Of a stretch of DNA of 64,000 bases, positions 27,204-35,422 are shown one piece after another. The notes below the pieces were generated by a model. The model worked only from the letters and a program-made list of their open reading frames with translations, had not been told where the DNA came from and searched no databases. Made by a program: the position numbers and the translations under genes. Each line of letters opens with the position of its first letter. Positions within the stretch are counted from its first letter, which is position 1. The stretch is taken from positions 1 to 64,000 of the forward strand of contig JAQBTQ010000004.1 in NCBI GenBank assembly GCA_027624855.1. The letters are read 5' to 3'. The stretch is from Bacteroidota bacterium. Lineage in GTDB: Bacteria; Bacteroidota; Bacteroidia; Flavobacteriales_D; Sanyastnellaceae.

Positions 27204-27947
27204 ATGAAAATTGAATCGCAGTATTTCAACATCATTGTTCTAGCATTGGGATTGATTGCAAATGGCAAATGCCTTCAGGCGCAGTGGGGTTTGTGCTTGA
27301 GTGACGCGGCAATGGGTCAATATACGCTCGCTTGGCAAGCCCCAAAGAACGATGTCGGATTTTGGACCTTGCGAGGGAGTTTCGTGCAAGGAACCCAATC
27401 ACTGAATGCTGCAGAGCTAGGTTGGTCGATGGACGAGAATGGGCAATTTGAGAAGCTGGCGGGATCCATTGATGCCCAATGGAGAGGGTGGGGTTTCGAG
27501 GCTGCTTTCAAGAAAAATCACTTGCCAGTTTACAACGGGCCCGAAGGAGTGGCGCTTGGTGTGAACCTGCGCTTTCGGAATGTGCGTTCTCTCGTAACTG
27601 AAATCATTCAATCTGAGATTTTACCAAGCGATGTCGTGTTCGGATCTTTTGGTCATGGATTGATTTCGCATGAATCCAACATGACCTTTTTGAGCACAGG
27701 ACTGGAATTAAGCTATTCCAAGGAAGTTGGAGAGCGGCTTATTTTCGAGGTATTTGCCGTTCCCAGCTTTCAGGGGGTCCTTCGGAATTATGAAGGGTTT
27801 GACGCTGTTTGGAAGGATGAGAGTGAACTGACTGAATTCTGGCGCCATCGACTCAATCAGGCTTATTCGCCCTCCCTCACCATGAAAACCATGAATTTAT
27901 TGAGCACGGGGCCTTGGCTCAGGATGGGCGTCACACTGTACATGTAA
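27204..27947 (+). CDS. Hypothetical exported beta-rich protein
   Basis: A signal peptide (about 1-26, ending in CLQAQ) precedes 220 residues of alternating hydrophobic and polar strands with many aromatic residues. It ends in a strand with terminal RMGVTLYM, as in small outer-membrane barrels. No family was recognised. It lies 12 bases before the OB-fold protein gene and is probably co-transcribed with it. Confidence 0.6.
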   Translation: MKIESQYFNIIVLALGLIANGKCLQAQWGLCLSDAAMGQYTLAWQAPKNDVGFWTLRGSFVQGTQSLNAAELGWSMDENGQFEKLAGSIDAQWRGWGFEAAFKKNHLPVYNGPEGVALGVNLRFRNVRSLVTEIIQSEILPSDVVFGSFGHGLISHESNMTFLSTGLELSYSKEVGERLIFEVFAVPSFQGVLRNYEGFDAVWKDESELTEFWRHRLNQAYSPSLTMKTMNLLSTGPWLRMGVTLYM

Positions 27948-27959
27948 CAAGATTTAAAA

Positions 27960-28349
27960 ATGGAAAAAAGAAAGGTTGTCATTCTCATTGTTTTTATCCT
28001 GCTTTTGGTGCTTGGTTACGGTATTTACGAATACACGAAAGCGCCAATCAATCGTGCTGAAGAAGTGGCTAGTGAGACGGTTCAAGCTGATGTGTTGTTC
28101 CAGGTGATGTCATCGGCCGACATTGAAGAACAGCAGCGATTTTTAAATCGAGTCATTCAAATATCTGGTGCAGTGCAGCAGTCTTCAGAAACCCAAATCA
28201 TTCTGTCGCCAGGCGTCGTCTGCCGATTGGAAGGCGGGTTAGGAGGCGCAGAGTTGAATGAGGAGGAGGAAATCACGATCAAAGGACGGGTGATGGGATA
28301 TGATGATCTCTTGAATGAAGTTTCCGTGGATTACGCGGTCATTGAGTGA
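27960..28349 (+). CDS. Membrane-anchored OB-fold (tRNA_anti-like) protein
   Basis: 129 residues. One N-terminal helix (about 6-23) is followed by an extracytoplasmic domain with the pattern of the tRNA_anti-like OB-fold lipoproteins: NRVIQISGAVQ, a central ILSPGVVCRLEG, and EEITIKGRVMGYDDLLNEV. Members occur widely in Bacteroidetes with no known function. The helix lacks a lipobox Cys, so it is a signal anchor rather than a lipoprotein. Confidence 0.7.
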   Translation: MEKRKVVILIVFILLLVLGYGIYEYTKAPINRAEEVASETVQADVLFQVMSSADIEEQQRFLNRVIQISGAVQQSSETQIILSPGVVCRLEGGLGGAELNEEEEITIKGRVMGYDDLLNEVSVDYAVIE

Positions 28350-28376
28350 ATTTCGGGTTTGAGACGCGCTGAATGG

Positions 28377-29642
28377 TCAAAACCGTGAAACCAAAAAGAG
28401 GATGCTAAATCCTATCAAAAAGAGGAGCCCGAGTCCAGAGAGTATATGAAGCCATCGAGGAGGCCGCGCATGATTCGGAAAAGCCCTCCGGCTCACCAAA
28501 TACCAGTTCGCCGCAGCAATAACGGGTGCCACCATAAAGCTTAAGGTCGTAGCGATATCGACGAGTGTGCGGATGTCTTTTGGGAAGGCGAGAATCAACC
28601 CCAGTGAACCTGCCGATACCAAAATCAACACCCATTTTTCCAACCGATTTGTAGTGCTTTTAGAAACGAGATTTCTGTTCGTTTGCAGGCTTTTGATGGC
28701 CCGCGACATGGACCTTGAATAACCATCGAGGCAGGCAATGCAGGTGCCCAGCATAGCCGAGGCTGCTGCCGCTGCGATGATCCACCAACTCCAATGGCCA
28801 ATGATTTTTGTGTACATCTCGACAACTCCAGAGGCGAATTGAGCAGTTCCCTCAGGCAACTCCAGCCCTTGAGCATAAAGTAACAAGGCACCAAGTGTCA
28901 AGAACATACATGCCAAAACGGCGGAAATGCCATAGCCGAAATTGAACTCGGCGAGAGTGTTTCTGAGCGGCGGATGATGTCCGGTTTGTTCAATCCGTTC
29001 CAGTGTCCAAATGCTGTTCCAAGTGCTTAAATCGACGGCAGTGGGCATCCATCCCATCAATGCAATTAAGAAGGTCAATTCAGCCCCGGTCCATGGATTA
29101 AAATCGACAGGAGGCGATGGAACCGCCGCGATTGGAGTGTGGTTTATGGCGATTAAAAATGCGCAAATCGTACTCAGAACAAGAATGCCCGCAATGACCT
29201 TAATGAGCCCATCTAGGAGGCGATATTTTCCAATGAATAGGAGAAGCGCGCAAGTCACCATAACTCCCACGGCAACCGAGGGCGTTGCGTTGTAATTGAA
29301 ACGCTCAGAGATGCCAAAAAGGTGATCTAAAAATGAGGCGGTAACGATGCCAACGGCTCCCATGACGAAGAAGCACGTACCCACTGCAATGGCGAAATAT
29401 ATCCATGCCATGGGCTTGCCAAGCGATCGGTACCCTTCGATGAGGGACTCTCCGGTGGCATTTGCATAACGACTTCCAAATTCAAAAAATGGATATTTAG
29501 CAATGTTCGCTGCAACAACGGCCCACAGCAAGCCAAATCCAACTAGTGCTCCGGCACGGGTTGATTGGACGAGATGACTCACACCAATGGCCGTCGAAGC
29601 GAATAAGATTCCGGGTCCAAGGACGGCTAGCCATTTCCGCAT
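28377..29642 (-). CDS. Divergent Nramp-family transporter
   Basis: Eleven hydrophobic helices, 421 residues, Nramp/LeuT fold. The opening GPGILFASTAIGVSH aligns with TM1 of Nramp, but the metal-binding DPGN is GVSH (residues 20-23). The TM6 segment keeps Met-Pro (199-200) and loses the following canonical residues. Such sequences form a Bacteroidetes branch annotated as divalent metal transporters. Substrate choice may differ from Mn/Fe; magnesium or a non-metal substrate is possible. A 56-residue gene ends 3 bases before its start. Confidence 0.85.
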   Translation of the reverse strand: MRKWLAVLGPGILFASTAIGVSHLVQSTRAGALVGFGLLWAVVAANIAKYPFFEFGSRYANATGESLIEGYRSLGKPMAWIYFAIAVGTCFFVMGAVGIVTASFLDHLFGISERFNYNATPSVAVGVMVTCALLLFIGKYRLLDGLIKVIAGILVLSTICAFLIAINHTPIAAVPSPPVDFNPWTGAELTFLIALMGWMPTAVDLSTWNSIWTLERIEQTGHHPPLRNTLAEFNFGYGISAVLACMFLTLGALLLYAQGLELPEGTAQFASGVVEMYTKIIGHWSWWIIAAAAASAMLGTCIACLDGYSRSMSRAIKSLQTNRNLVSKSTTNRLEKWVLILVSAGSLGLILAFPKDIRTLVDIATTLSFMVAPVIAAANWYLVSRRAFPNHARPPRWLHILSGLGLLFLIGFSILFLVSRF

Positions 29643-29645
29643 GAA

Positions 29646-29816
29646 TCAATGCTGATTTTTTGCATCTAAATAGCGAAAAGTCACCCACATTTTCCAGCCT
29701 ACAATCGCTTGCTCCCACTTGGATAAACGTGTCAGGTCATCGCGACGAGAGAAGCGCGGTAATACCCATCGATTGATCAGGCTCAAAAACCGATAAAACG
29801 AAAGTCTAATGCCCAT
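29646..29816 (-). CDS. Small conserved-looking 56-residue protein
   Basis: The frame runs from ATG at 29816 to TGA at 29646. The product starts MGIRLSFYRFLSLINRW, continues LPRFSRRDDLTRLSKWEQ and ends WVTFRYLDAKNQH. It is strongly basic with several Trp and aromatic residues, lacks a signal peptide, and fills the gap before the Nramp-like gene with 3 bases to spare. The pattern resembles short basic proteins of Flavobacteriia of unknown function (impression from memory). A ribosome- or nucleic-acid-binding role is a guess. Confidence 0.6.
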   Translation of the reverse strand: MGIRLSFYRFLSLINRWVLPRFSRRDDLTRLSKWEQAIVGWKMWVTFRYLDAKNQH

Positions 29817-29856
29817 TTTCTTCGAATCGTTTTGCCGAAGTTAAGGCATGCGCAAA

Positions 29857-30399
29857 CTATTTTTTCTCTCCAACAAACCAATCCTCTTTGTATCGAAACA
29901 ATACGTTGAAGGTGGTCAGCGAGCCATAAATTTTGGTGATGTACTGCTGCAGTTCAATTTTGTTTGCATCCGAAAGCAGTTCATTCGCATTCAACTTTGC
30001 TTCCAATACGCGCAGGCGATCCCGGGTCATCACGATTTTATGAAAGAAGGTTTCGATCGGCAATTCTTTGGCTTTTAAATCTGCTTCAGCAGGTTGCAAA
30101 ATGAGCGTTCCACCGTCCCAGCGGTCGCCAATCTCGACCATTTCGGTACGATCTTCACCCCGAAGCTTTTCCGAATAGTCATCCAATACATGTTCCATGG
30201 CCGTCATGATGTCACTCACGTCAGGCTGTCCCAAGTCTTTTCCAGGTTCTTTCACTTCGAGCTGATCGTATTCTTTCGAAATGGATTTTTCTCCCAAGTC
30301 TCGGAAATAAATTCTCCAGAAATCACCATCGATTCCGAAGATCACTCCCTCACCATAAGAGGGATGGTTGATTTTAGCTCCAATTCCAATCATTTGCAT
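29857..30399 (-). CDS. Conserved hypothetical protein with tudor/SH3-like N-terminus
   Basis: The first 50 residues (INHPSYGEGVIFGIDGDFWRI, then a GEKSI turn) resemble the small barrel found at the C-terminus of UvrD/PcrA and in CarD. The rest is helical with coiled-coil character (about 110-160). There is no signal peptide. It could contact RNA polymerase or nucleic acid, but this is only fold-level reasoning. It is a single gene upstream of the 56-residue gene on the same strand. Confidence 0.65.
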   Translation of the reverse strand: MQMIGIGAKINHPSYGEGVIFGIDGDFWRIYFRDLGEKSISKEYDQLEVKEPGKDLGQPDVSDIMTAMEHVLDDYSEKLRGEDRTEMVEIGDRWDGGTLILQPAEADLKAKELPIETFFHKIVMTRDRLRVLEAKLNANELLSDANKIELQQYITKIYGSLTTFNVLFRYKEDWFVGEKK

Positions 30400-30538
30400 T
30401 CATTTTCCATCCCTATACTGGGTCGGCGCAAAAAAGTTGCGTTTTGCAAGGGAAATGAACTTTTTCCATAATTCCTTGTGAGGATTTGATGTGCACAGGG
30501 GTGGAAAATACCCGCCTTCGTCCCAGATATTGTCATTC

Positions 30539-31336
30539 ATGTCACAAGTGAAAAAACGAGTGAAATGGAACCGGGTTTTTGGAGCTGCCACGCTGATGGT
30601 CTCGATGGCAGTCATTTTGATTGCTTGGATCATCCCCAATCCAGAACAAGAGAGTGAAAATCTAACCCATCCTGGAATGTCTTTGGCCGAGCAATCACTG
30701 GTGTTCGAGGAAGACCAGATGGAAGATGAATCGCACGAACCATCGGTCGAAATCGCTGCAGAAGTTGATGATGTAGTGGAAGAAATCTTGCCTTGCGCGT
30801 GCAATCGCACTTCATTAAAGCTGACTGGAAATCCATATTCAGCGCATCAAAAGGCTGCCAGGAATTTGCCAAATAGTTTCTTCGTCAAGAATGTTTCTGA
30901 ATTGAATGCGGGTAAGCAACGGAAAAAGTTGGTTCCCGTTTCTGATGGGATAGGTTACCATATTGCCCCATTGCAGCACAGCCATGCATACTTGTTGCCA
31001 GAAGTGAAATCGCTCCTGGAAGATATGGGCGTTGCTTTTGCGAACGAGTTGATTGGTACACCAAGCGAAGGCACAACGTTTCGGGTGACCAGCATGACCC
31101 GTACAGGTGATCAACAGGAAAAGTTAGGCCGAAAGAATGTCAATGCCATAGGGGAGTCTTCAACGCATAGCTACGGTGCTTCTTTCGACATCGCATTTAC
31201 CGATCGCCCAAATAACAACGCTGATTGTTCAGACCCGACTTGGGCGATTCAACGTGTAATTCAATCGTTCCAGAATTCAGGCAGAATCCTGGTAGTTCCT
31301 GAATCAGGATGCATTCACATCACGCTGCGTCCCTGA
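30539..31336 (+). CDS. Membrane-anchored DUF5715-like protein (peptidase-like)
   Basis: The start at 30539 (MSQVKKRVKWNRVF) gives 265 residues. A single helix (about 15-35) and an acidic linker precede the C-terminal domain, with RVTSMTRTGDQQEKLGRKN, then SSTHSYGASFDIAF and a final CIHITLRP. The His-x6-Asp spacing and the closing His resemble the M15/LAS-type D-Ala-D-Ala peptidases, and DUF5715 members share this pattern. A cell-wall role is plausible. It is convergent with lpdA, with 4 bases between. Confidence 0.65.
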   Translation: MSQVKKRVKWNRVFGAATLMVSMAVILIAWIIPNPEQESENLTHPGMSLAEQSLVFEEDQMEDESHEPSVEIAAEVDDVVEEILPCACNRTSLKLTGNPYSAHQKAARNLPNSFFVKNVSELNAGKQRKKLVPVSDGIGYHIAPLQHSHAYLLPEVKSLLEDMGVAFANELIGTPSEGTTFRVTSMTRTGDQQEKLGRKNVNAIGESSTHSYGASFDIAFTDRPNNNADCSDPTWAIQRVIQSFQNSGRILVVPESGCIHITLRP

Positions 31337-31340
31337 GAAA

Positions 31341-32729
31341 TCACAAGTGAATGACTTCGTCATAGGCTGCAGCGGCAGCTTCCATGACGGCTTCGCTCAA
31401 GGTAGGGTGCGGGTGAATGGTCTTGATTAATTCATGCCCCGTGGTTTCCAATTTGCGCAAAGCAACCAGTTCAGCAACCATTTCAGTTACGTTAGCTCCA
31501 ATCATGTGCCCGCCAAGCAGTTCACCATACTTCGCGTCAAAAATCAATTTCACAAAACCATCATTGTGTCCAGACGCACTTGCTTTGCCCGAAGCTGAGA
31601 AGGGGAACTTTCCGACTTTCACATCGTGCCCAGCATCTTTTGCTTGCGCTTCAGTCATGCCGACACTTGCGACTTCTGGGAAACAGTAAGTGCAACCCGG
31701 AATATTGCCATAATCGATGGGTTCAGGCGTGTGACCAGCGATTTTTTCGACGCATGTAATGCCCTCTGCGGATGCAACATGGGCTAACGCTGGCCCTGGA
31801 ACGCAATCACCAATGGCATAATAACCGGGCATGTTTGTTCGATAAAACTCATCAACGACCACTTTGCCATTGTCAACCACAATTCCAACGTCCTCGAGCC
31901 CGATGTTTTCAATGTTTGCGACCACACCTGCAGCGCTGAGCACGACGTCGCAAGCAATCACCTCCTCGCCTTTTTTCGTTTTGATTTTGACCAATTGGTC
32001 TTTGCCTTTGGCCTCAACACCGAGTACTTCAGACGAAGTCAGCACATTGATGCCTGATTTTTTGAAGCTTTTTTCCAATTGTTTGCTCACTTCAGCATCT
32101 TCCACAGGCACGATCCGATCTTGATATTCAACCACTGTAACTTCCGTTCCTATGGCATTGTAGAAATACGCAAACTCCACACCAATGGCTCCTGATCCAA
32201 CGACCACCATGCGTTTGGGTTGTTCTTCCAATGTCATGGCTTCTCGGTAACCAATGATGGTTTTTCCGTTCTGTGGCAAGCTGGGTAAATGCCTGCTGCG
32301 AGCGCCGGTGGCTATGATGATATGATCGGCACTTAAGGTTTGTTTTTTGCCATCGGCATCAGTTACCTCGAGTTGCTTTCCACTGAGCAATTTCCCATCG
32401 CCCATGATGACATCGATCTTATTTTTCTTCATCAAAAAGGTCACACCTTTGGACATTCCTCCGGCGACTCCTCTGCTACGAGCAATCATGCCAGAGAAAT
32501 CTGCTTTTGGTTTGGCTACTGAAATTCCGTAGTCTTCTGCATGTTCAATGTATTCAAAAACATTGGCGCTCTTTAAGAGTGCCTTCGTCGGAATGCATCC
32601 CCAATTCAGGCATATTCCTCCCAAGGATTCCCGCTCTACTACAGCGGTCTTCAAACCCAATTGACTTGCGCGTATGGCCGTAACATAACCGCCTGGACCG
32701 CTTCCTAAGACTATGACATCGTATTTCAT
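31341..32729 (-). CDS. lpdA: Dihydrolipoyl dehydrogenase (E3)
   Basis: Flavoprotein that reoxidises the lipoyl groups of 2-oxoacid dehydrogenases. The FAD site GSGPGG (9-14), the redox disulfide Cys40/Cys45 in GGICLNWGCIPTK, the NAD site VVGSGAIGVEFAYF and the C-terminal HPHPTLSE with catalytic His-Glu are all visible. The length of 462 residues is standard. It may serve the fused E1 encoded 3 kb downstream on the other strand; no E2 gene lies in the window. Confidence 0.96.
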   Translation of the reverse strand: MKYDVIVLGSGPGGYVTAIRASQLGLKTAVVERESLGGICLNWGCIPTKALLKSANVFEYIEHAEDYGISVAKPKADFSGMIARSRGVAGGMSKGVTFLMKKNKIDVIMGDGKLLSGKQLEVTDADGKKQTLSADHIIIATGARSRHLPSLPQNGKTIIGYREAMTLEEQPKRMVVVGSGAIGVEFAYFYNAIGTEVTVVEYQDRIVPVEDAEVSKQLEKSFKKSGINVLTSSEVLGVEAKGKDQLVKIKTKKGEEVIACDVVLSAAGVVANIENIGLEDVGIVVDNGKVVVDEFYRTNMPGYYAIGDCVPGPALAHVASAEGITCVEKIAGHTPEPIDYGNIPGCTYCFPEVASVGMTEAQAKDAGHDVKVGKFPFSASGKASASGHNDGFVKLIFDAKYGELLGGHMIGANVTEMVAELVALRKLETTGHELIKTIHPHPTLSEAVMEAAAAAYDEVIHL

Positions 32730-32804
32730 GCTTAACTCTCGTATGTGTCTCGTTTCGACTGCGAAGTTAAAGCATCAATCCGAGTCTTGCGTGCTCTGAT
32801 GTGC

Positions 32805-32812
32805 TACCTTTG
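32805..32812 (+). promoter_or_regulatory. -7 promoter box of adk-obgE
   Basis: TACCTTTG matches TAnnTTTG exactly, 37 bases before the adk ATG. No -33 TTTG is found at the right distance. Confidence 0.5.
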
Positions 32813-32849
32813 GCCTTTCTATTTTTAGCACGCGAAAAGACGATAGAAG

Positions 32850-33422
32850 ATGTTGAATATCATCTTGTTTGGACCTCCCGGAGCGGGAAAAGGAACGCAA
32901 AGTACATTCTTGGTGGAAGAATATGGATTGGTTCATTTGAGCACAGGAGACATATTTCGAGCCAACATAAAAGGTTCCACGGAATTGGGTCAATTGGCGC
33001 AATCATACATGGACAAAGGCCAGTTGGTTCCAGATGATGTGACCATTCGAATGCTCGAATCGGAGGTGAACAAATTTCCAGATGCCAAAGGATTCATTTT
33101 TGATGGCTTCCCAAGAACTACAACCCAAGCTGTAGCCTTGGATTCTTTTTTGGAGGGCCGAGGCACGCCGGTTTCTTGCATGCTCGCCTTGGATGTTGAA
33201 GAGGAGGAGCTTAAGTCTCGTTTGATTGCTCGAGCGGAAACCAGCGGCCGGGCAGACGATGCGGATCCAGCGGTGATTCAAAACAGGATCAACGTATACC
33301 GCAAGGAGACCGAACCCGTTGCAGAGCATTATGCGGCGCAAGGAAAATACACCGGAATTGATGGTATCGGAACCATTGAAGAAATCACGGATCGCTTGAA
33401 AGCGGCCATTCCAGCGGTTTAA
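32850..33422 (+). CDS. adk: Adenylate kinase
   Basis: Interconverts ATP+AMP and 2 ADP. The P-loop [10 protein letters not shown] (7-16), the AMP-binding STGDIFR and the [11 protein letters not shown] segment are intact. At 190 residues it is the short form, with a minimal lid (around SGRADDADP) instead of the zinc-type LID, as usual in Bacteroidetes. It is followed after 13 bases by obgE and probably co-transcribed with it. Confidence 0.97.
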   Translation: MLNIILFGPPGAGKGTQSTFLVEEYGLVHLSTGDIFRANIKGSTELGQLAQSYMDKGQLVPDDVTIRMLESEVNKFPDAKGFIFDGFPRTTTQAVALDSFLEGRGTPVSCMLALDVEEEELKSRLIARAETSGRADDADPAVIQNRINVYRKETEPVAEHYAAQGKYTGIDGIGTIEEITDRLKAAIPAV

Positions 33423-33435
33423 AGAAGCGAACGGG

Positions 33436-34437
33436 ATGTCCGGTGAGAACTTTGTCGATTATGTCAAAATCTGTTGCAGATCTGGAAAAGGTGGAGCGGG
33501 TTCGTCGCATTTTATGCGCAATCGGTCAACTGCTAAGGGTGGTCCGGATGGAGGCGACGGTGGGCGCGGAGGCCATGTGATCATCCGAGGGAATGCCCAA
33601 TATTGGACATTGTTGCATTTGAAATACGCTCGCCACGTCATTGCCGAGCATGGGGAACCAGGCCGAGGACAACACAAGCATGGGGCGAATGGCAAAGACG
33701 AATACATTGATGTACCGCTGGGAACGGTTGTGAGGGATGCGGAAACCCAAGACGTGGTCGTTGAGATCTTGGAAGACGGTGAAGAATTTGTGATCACTCC
33801 CGGGGGTAGAGGTGGATTGGGTAACGACCATTTTAAATCGTCCGTTCGCCAATCGCCTACCTACTCTCAACCAGGCGAAGATGGGCTTGAAGAGTGGAAA
33901 ATCTTAGAGCTTAAGTTACTGGCTGATGTTGGGCTCGTGGGCTTTCCCAATGCAGGAAAGTCGACATTGCTTTCCGTTGTCAGTGCGGCCAAACCCGAAA
34001 TCGCGAATTATCCTTTTACCACATTGAAACCCAATTTGGGTATGGTGGCTTATCGGGATGACCGTTCGTTTGTTATGGCGGATATCCCGGGCATCATTGA
34101 AGGCGCGGCCGAAGGAAAAGGATTGGGACTGAGGTTTTTAAGACACATCGAAAGAAATCCTGTATTGTTGTTTATGGTGCCAGCCGATGCGCAAGACATC
34201 CGAGAAGAATACCAAACACTGCTGGGTGAATTAGAGAAATACAACCCCGATTTACTGAAGAAAAAGCGATTGCTTGCGATTTCTAAATCGGATATGTTAG
34301 ACGATGAGTTGGAATCGGCTATTCGAGAAGAAATCTCCGATTTGAATCCGTTGTTTTTCTCCAGTGTGGCTCAAAAAAACCTTCAGGCACTCAAGGACGA
34401 AATTTGGAAGGCCATGGATGAATCAACCATTTGGTAA
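33436..34437 (+). CDS. obgE: GTPase ObgE/CgtA
   Basis: The glycine-rich Obg fold (about 1-158; [10 protein letters not shown]) is followed by the G domain, with G1 [10 protein letters not shown]3 DIPGIIEGA and a G4 written SKSD instead of NKxD. There is no OCT extension, giving 333 residues, as usual in this phylum. The protein acts in 50S assembly and stress control. It lies between adk and psuG on the same strand. Confidence 0.96.
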   Translation: MSGENFVDYVKICCRSGKGGAGSSHFMRNRSTAKGGPDGGDGGRGGHVIIRGNAQYWTLLHLKYARHVIAEHGEPGRGQHKHGANGKDEYIDVPLGTVVRDAETQDVVVEILEDGEEFVITPGGRGGLGNDHFKSSVRQSPTYSQPGEDGLEEWKILELKLLADVGLVGFPNAGKSTLLSVVSAAKPEIANYPFTTLKPNLGMVAYRDDRSFVMADIPGIIEGAAEGKGLGLRFLRHIERNPVLLFMVPADAQDIREEYQTLLGELEKYNPDLLKKKRLLAISKSDMLDDELESAIREEISDLNPLFFSSVAQKNLQALKDEIWKAMDESTIW

Positions 34438-34454
34438 CCCGAAGAATTGTGATC

Positions 34455-35378
34455 ATGAAACCATTCTTAAGCATCCATTCGGAAATCCAAAGTGCGCTCA
34501 AAAATGACGAACCCGTTGTTGCCCTGGAAAGCACCATTGTAGCCCATGGCATGCCTTATCCAGAAAACCTGGAAACAGCGCAGCGGTTGGAATCACTCGT
34601 TCGCTCCGCGGGTGCGGTTCCCGCTACGATTGCTGTAGCAAACGGTCAATTACAAATCGGTTGTGATGCGGAATTGCTTCATTCTTTGGCAACTGAACAA
34701 AATGTTTGGAAAGTATCACGGCGTGATTTGCCCATGGCTTTGGCAGGCTCGAAATTGGGCGCCACCACCGTGAGCGGCACATTGATCGGAGCGAATCTCG
34801 CGGGTATATCGGTTTTTGCGACAGGAGGCATTGGCGGGGTTCATCGTGATGTTGCCAATACCTGGGATATTTCAGCGGATATCACCGAATTGGCTCAATC
34901 GCGTGTGGCAGTGGTGAGTGCTGGAGCCAAGTCCATTCTTGATTTACCGAAAACGTTGGAAGCTTTAGAGACTGCCGGCGTAACAGTCATTGGTTATAAG
35001 ACAAATGAATTCCCAGCTTTTTTTGTGAGAGAGAGTGGTCTCCAGGTCCGTCATCAGGCTCAATCCCCTGGTGAAATCGCTCGAGCAATGCATGCAAAGT
35101 GGACCCTAGGGCTGGATGGCGGTTTTTTAGTGGCCAATCCCATTCCCGCTGAATTCGCTGCCGATTCAACTGCGATCAATCATGCCATTGAATTGGGATT
35201 GGAAGCCGCAGCCAATGCTCAAATTCAAGGGAAAGATTTGACTCCTTTTTTGCTCCGATTTATCAATGAGGTGACTGATGGGAAAAGTTTGGCTTCAAAT
35301 CGGAAACTGGTCGAAAACAATGTGTCGGTTGGAGCTCAGCTTGCCGTGGAATTTGCACGGTTGAAAAGTGCAGAATAG
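34455..35378 (+). CDS. psuG: Pseudouridine-5'-phosphate glycosidase PsuG
   Basis: Cleaves pseudouridine 5'-phosphate to uracil and ribose 5-phosphate. Family motifs are ALESTIVAHGMPYPEN near residue 20, the lysine-bearing SRRDLPMAL, and FATGGIGGVHRD. The ATG at 34455 gives 307 residues; a TTG within the obgE end is rejected. The usual partner kinase PsuK is not encoded nearby. It follows obgE by 17 bases, so it may share that transcript. Confidence 0.95.
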   Translation: MKPFLSIHSEIQSALKNDEPVVALESTIVAHGMPYPENLETAQRLESLVRSAGAVPATIAVANGQLQIGCDAELLHSLATEQNVWKVSRRDLPMALAGSKLGATTVSGTLIGANLAGISVFATGGIGGVHRDVANTWDISADITELAQSRVAVVSAGAKSILDLPKTLEALETAGVTVIGYKTNEFPAFFVRESGLQVRHQAQSPGEIARAMHAKWTLGLDGGFLVANPIPAEFAADSTAINHAIELGLEAAANAQIQGKDLTPFLLRFINEVTDGKSLASNRKLVENNVSVGAQLAVEFARLKSAE

Positions 35379-35422
35379 CTGGGCAATTATCACCTTGGTC
35401 GGAACCGTCTTAAATTCGCGTC

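Noticed and set aside
29497-29718. 73-residue minus-strand frame overlapping the Nramp-like start
   Set aside because: It overlaps two better frames and has no sensible composition.
33436-34437. Defective Obg because G4 is SKSD rather than NKxD
   Set aside because: This variant appears usual in Bacteroidetes Obg and the other motifs are intact.
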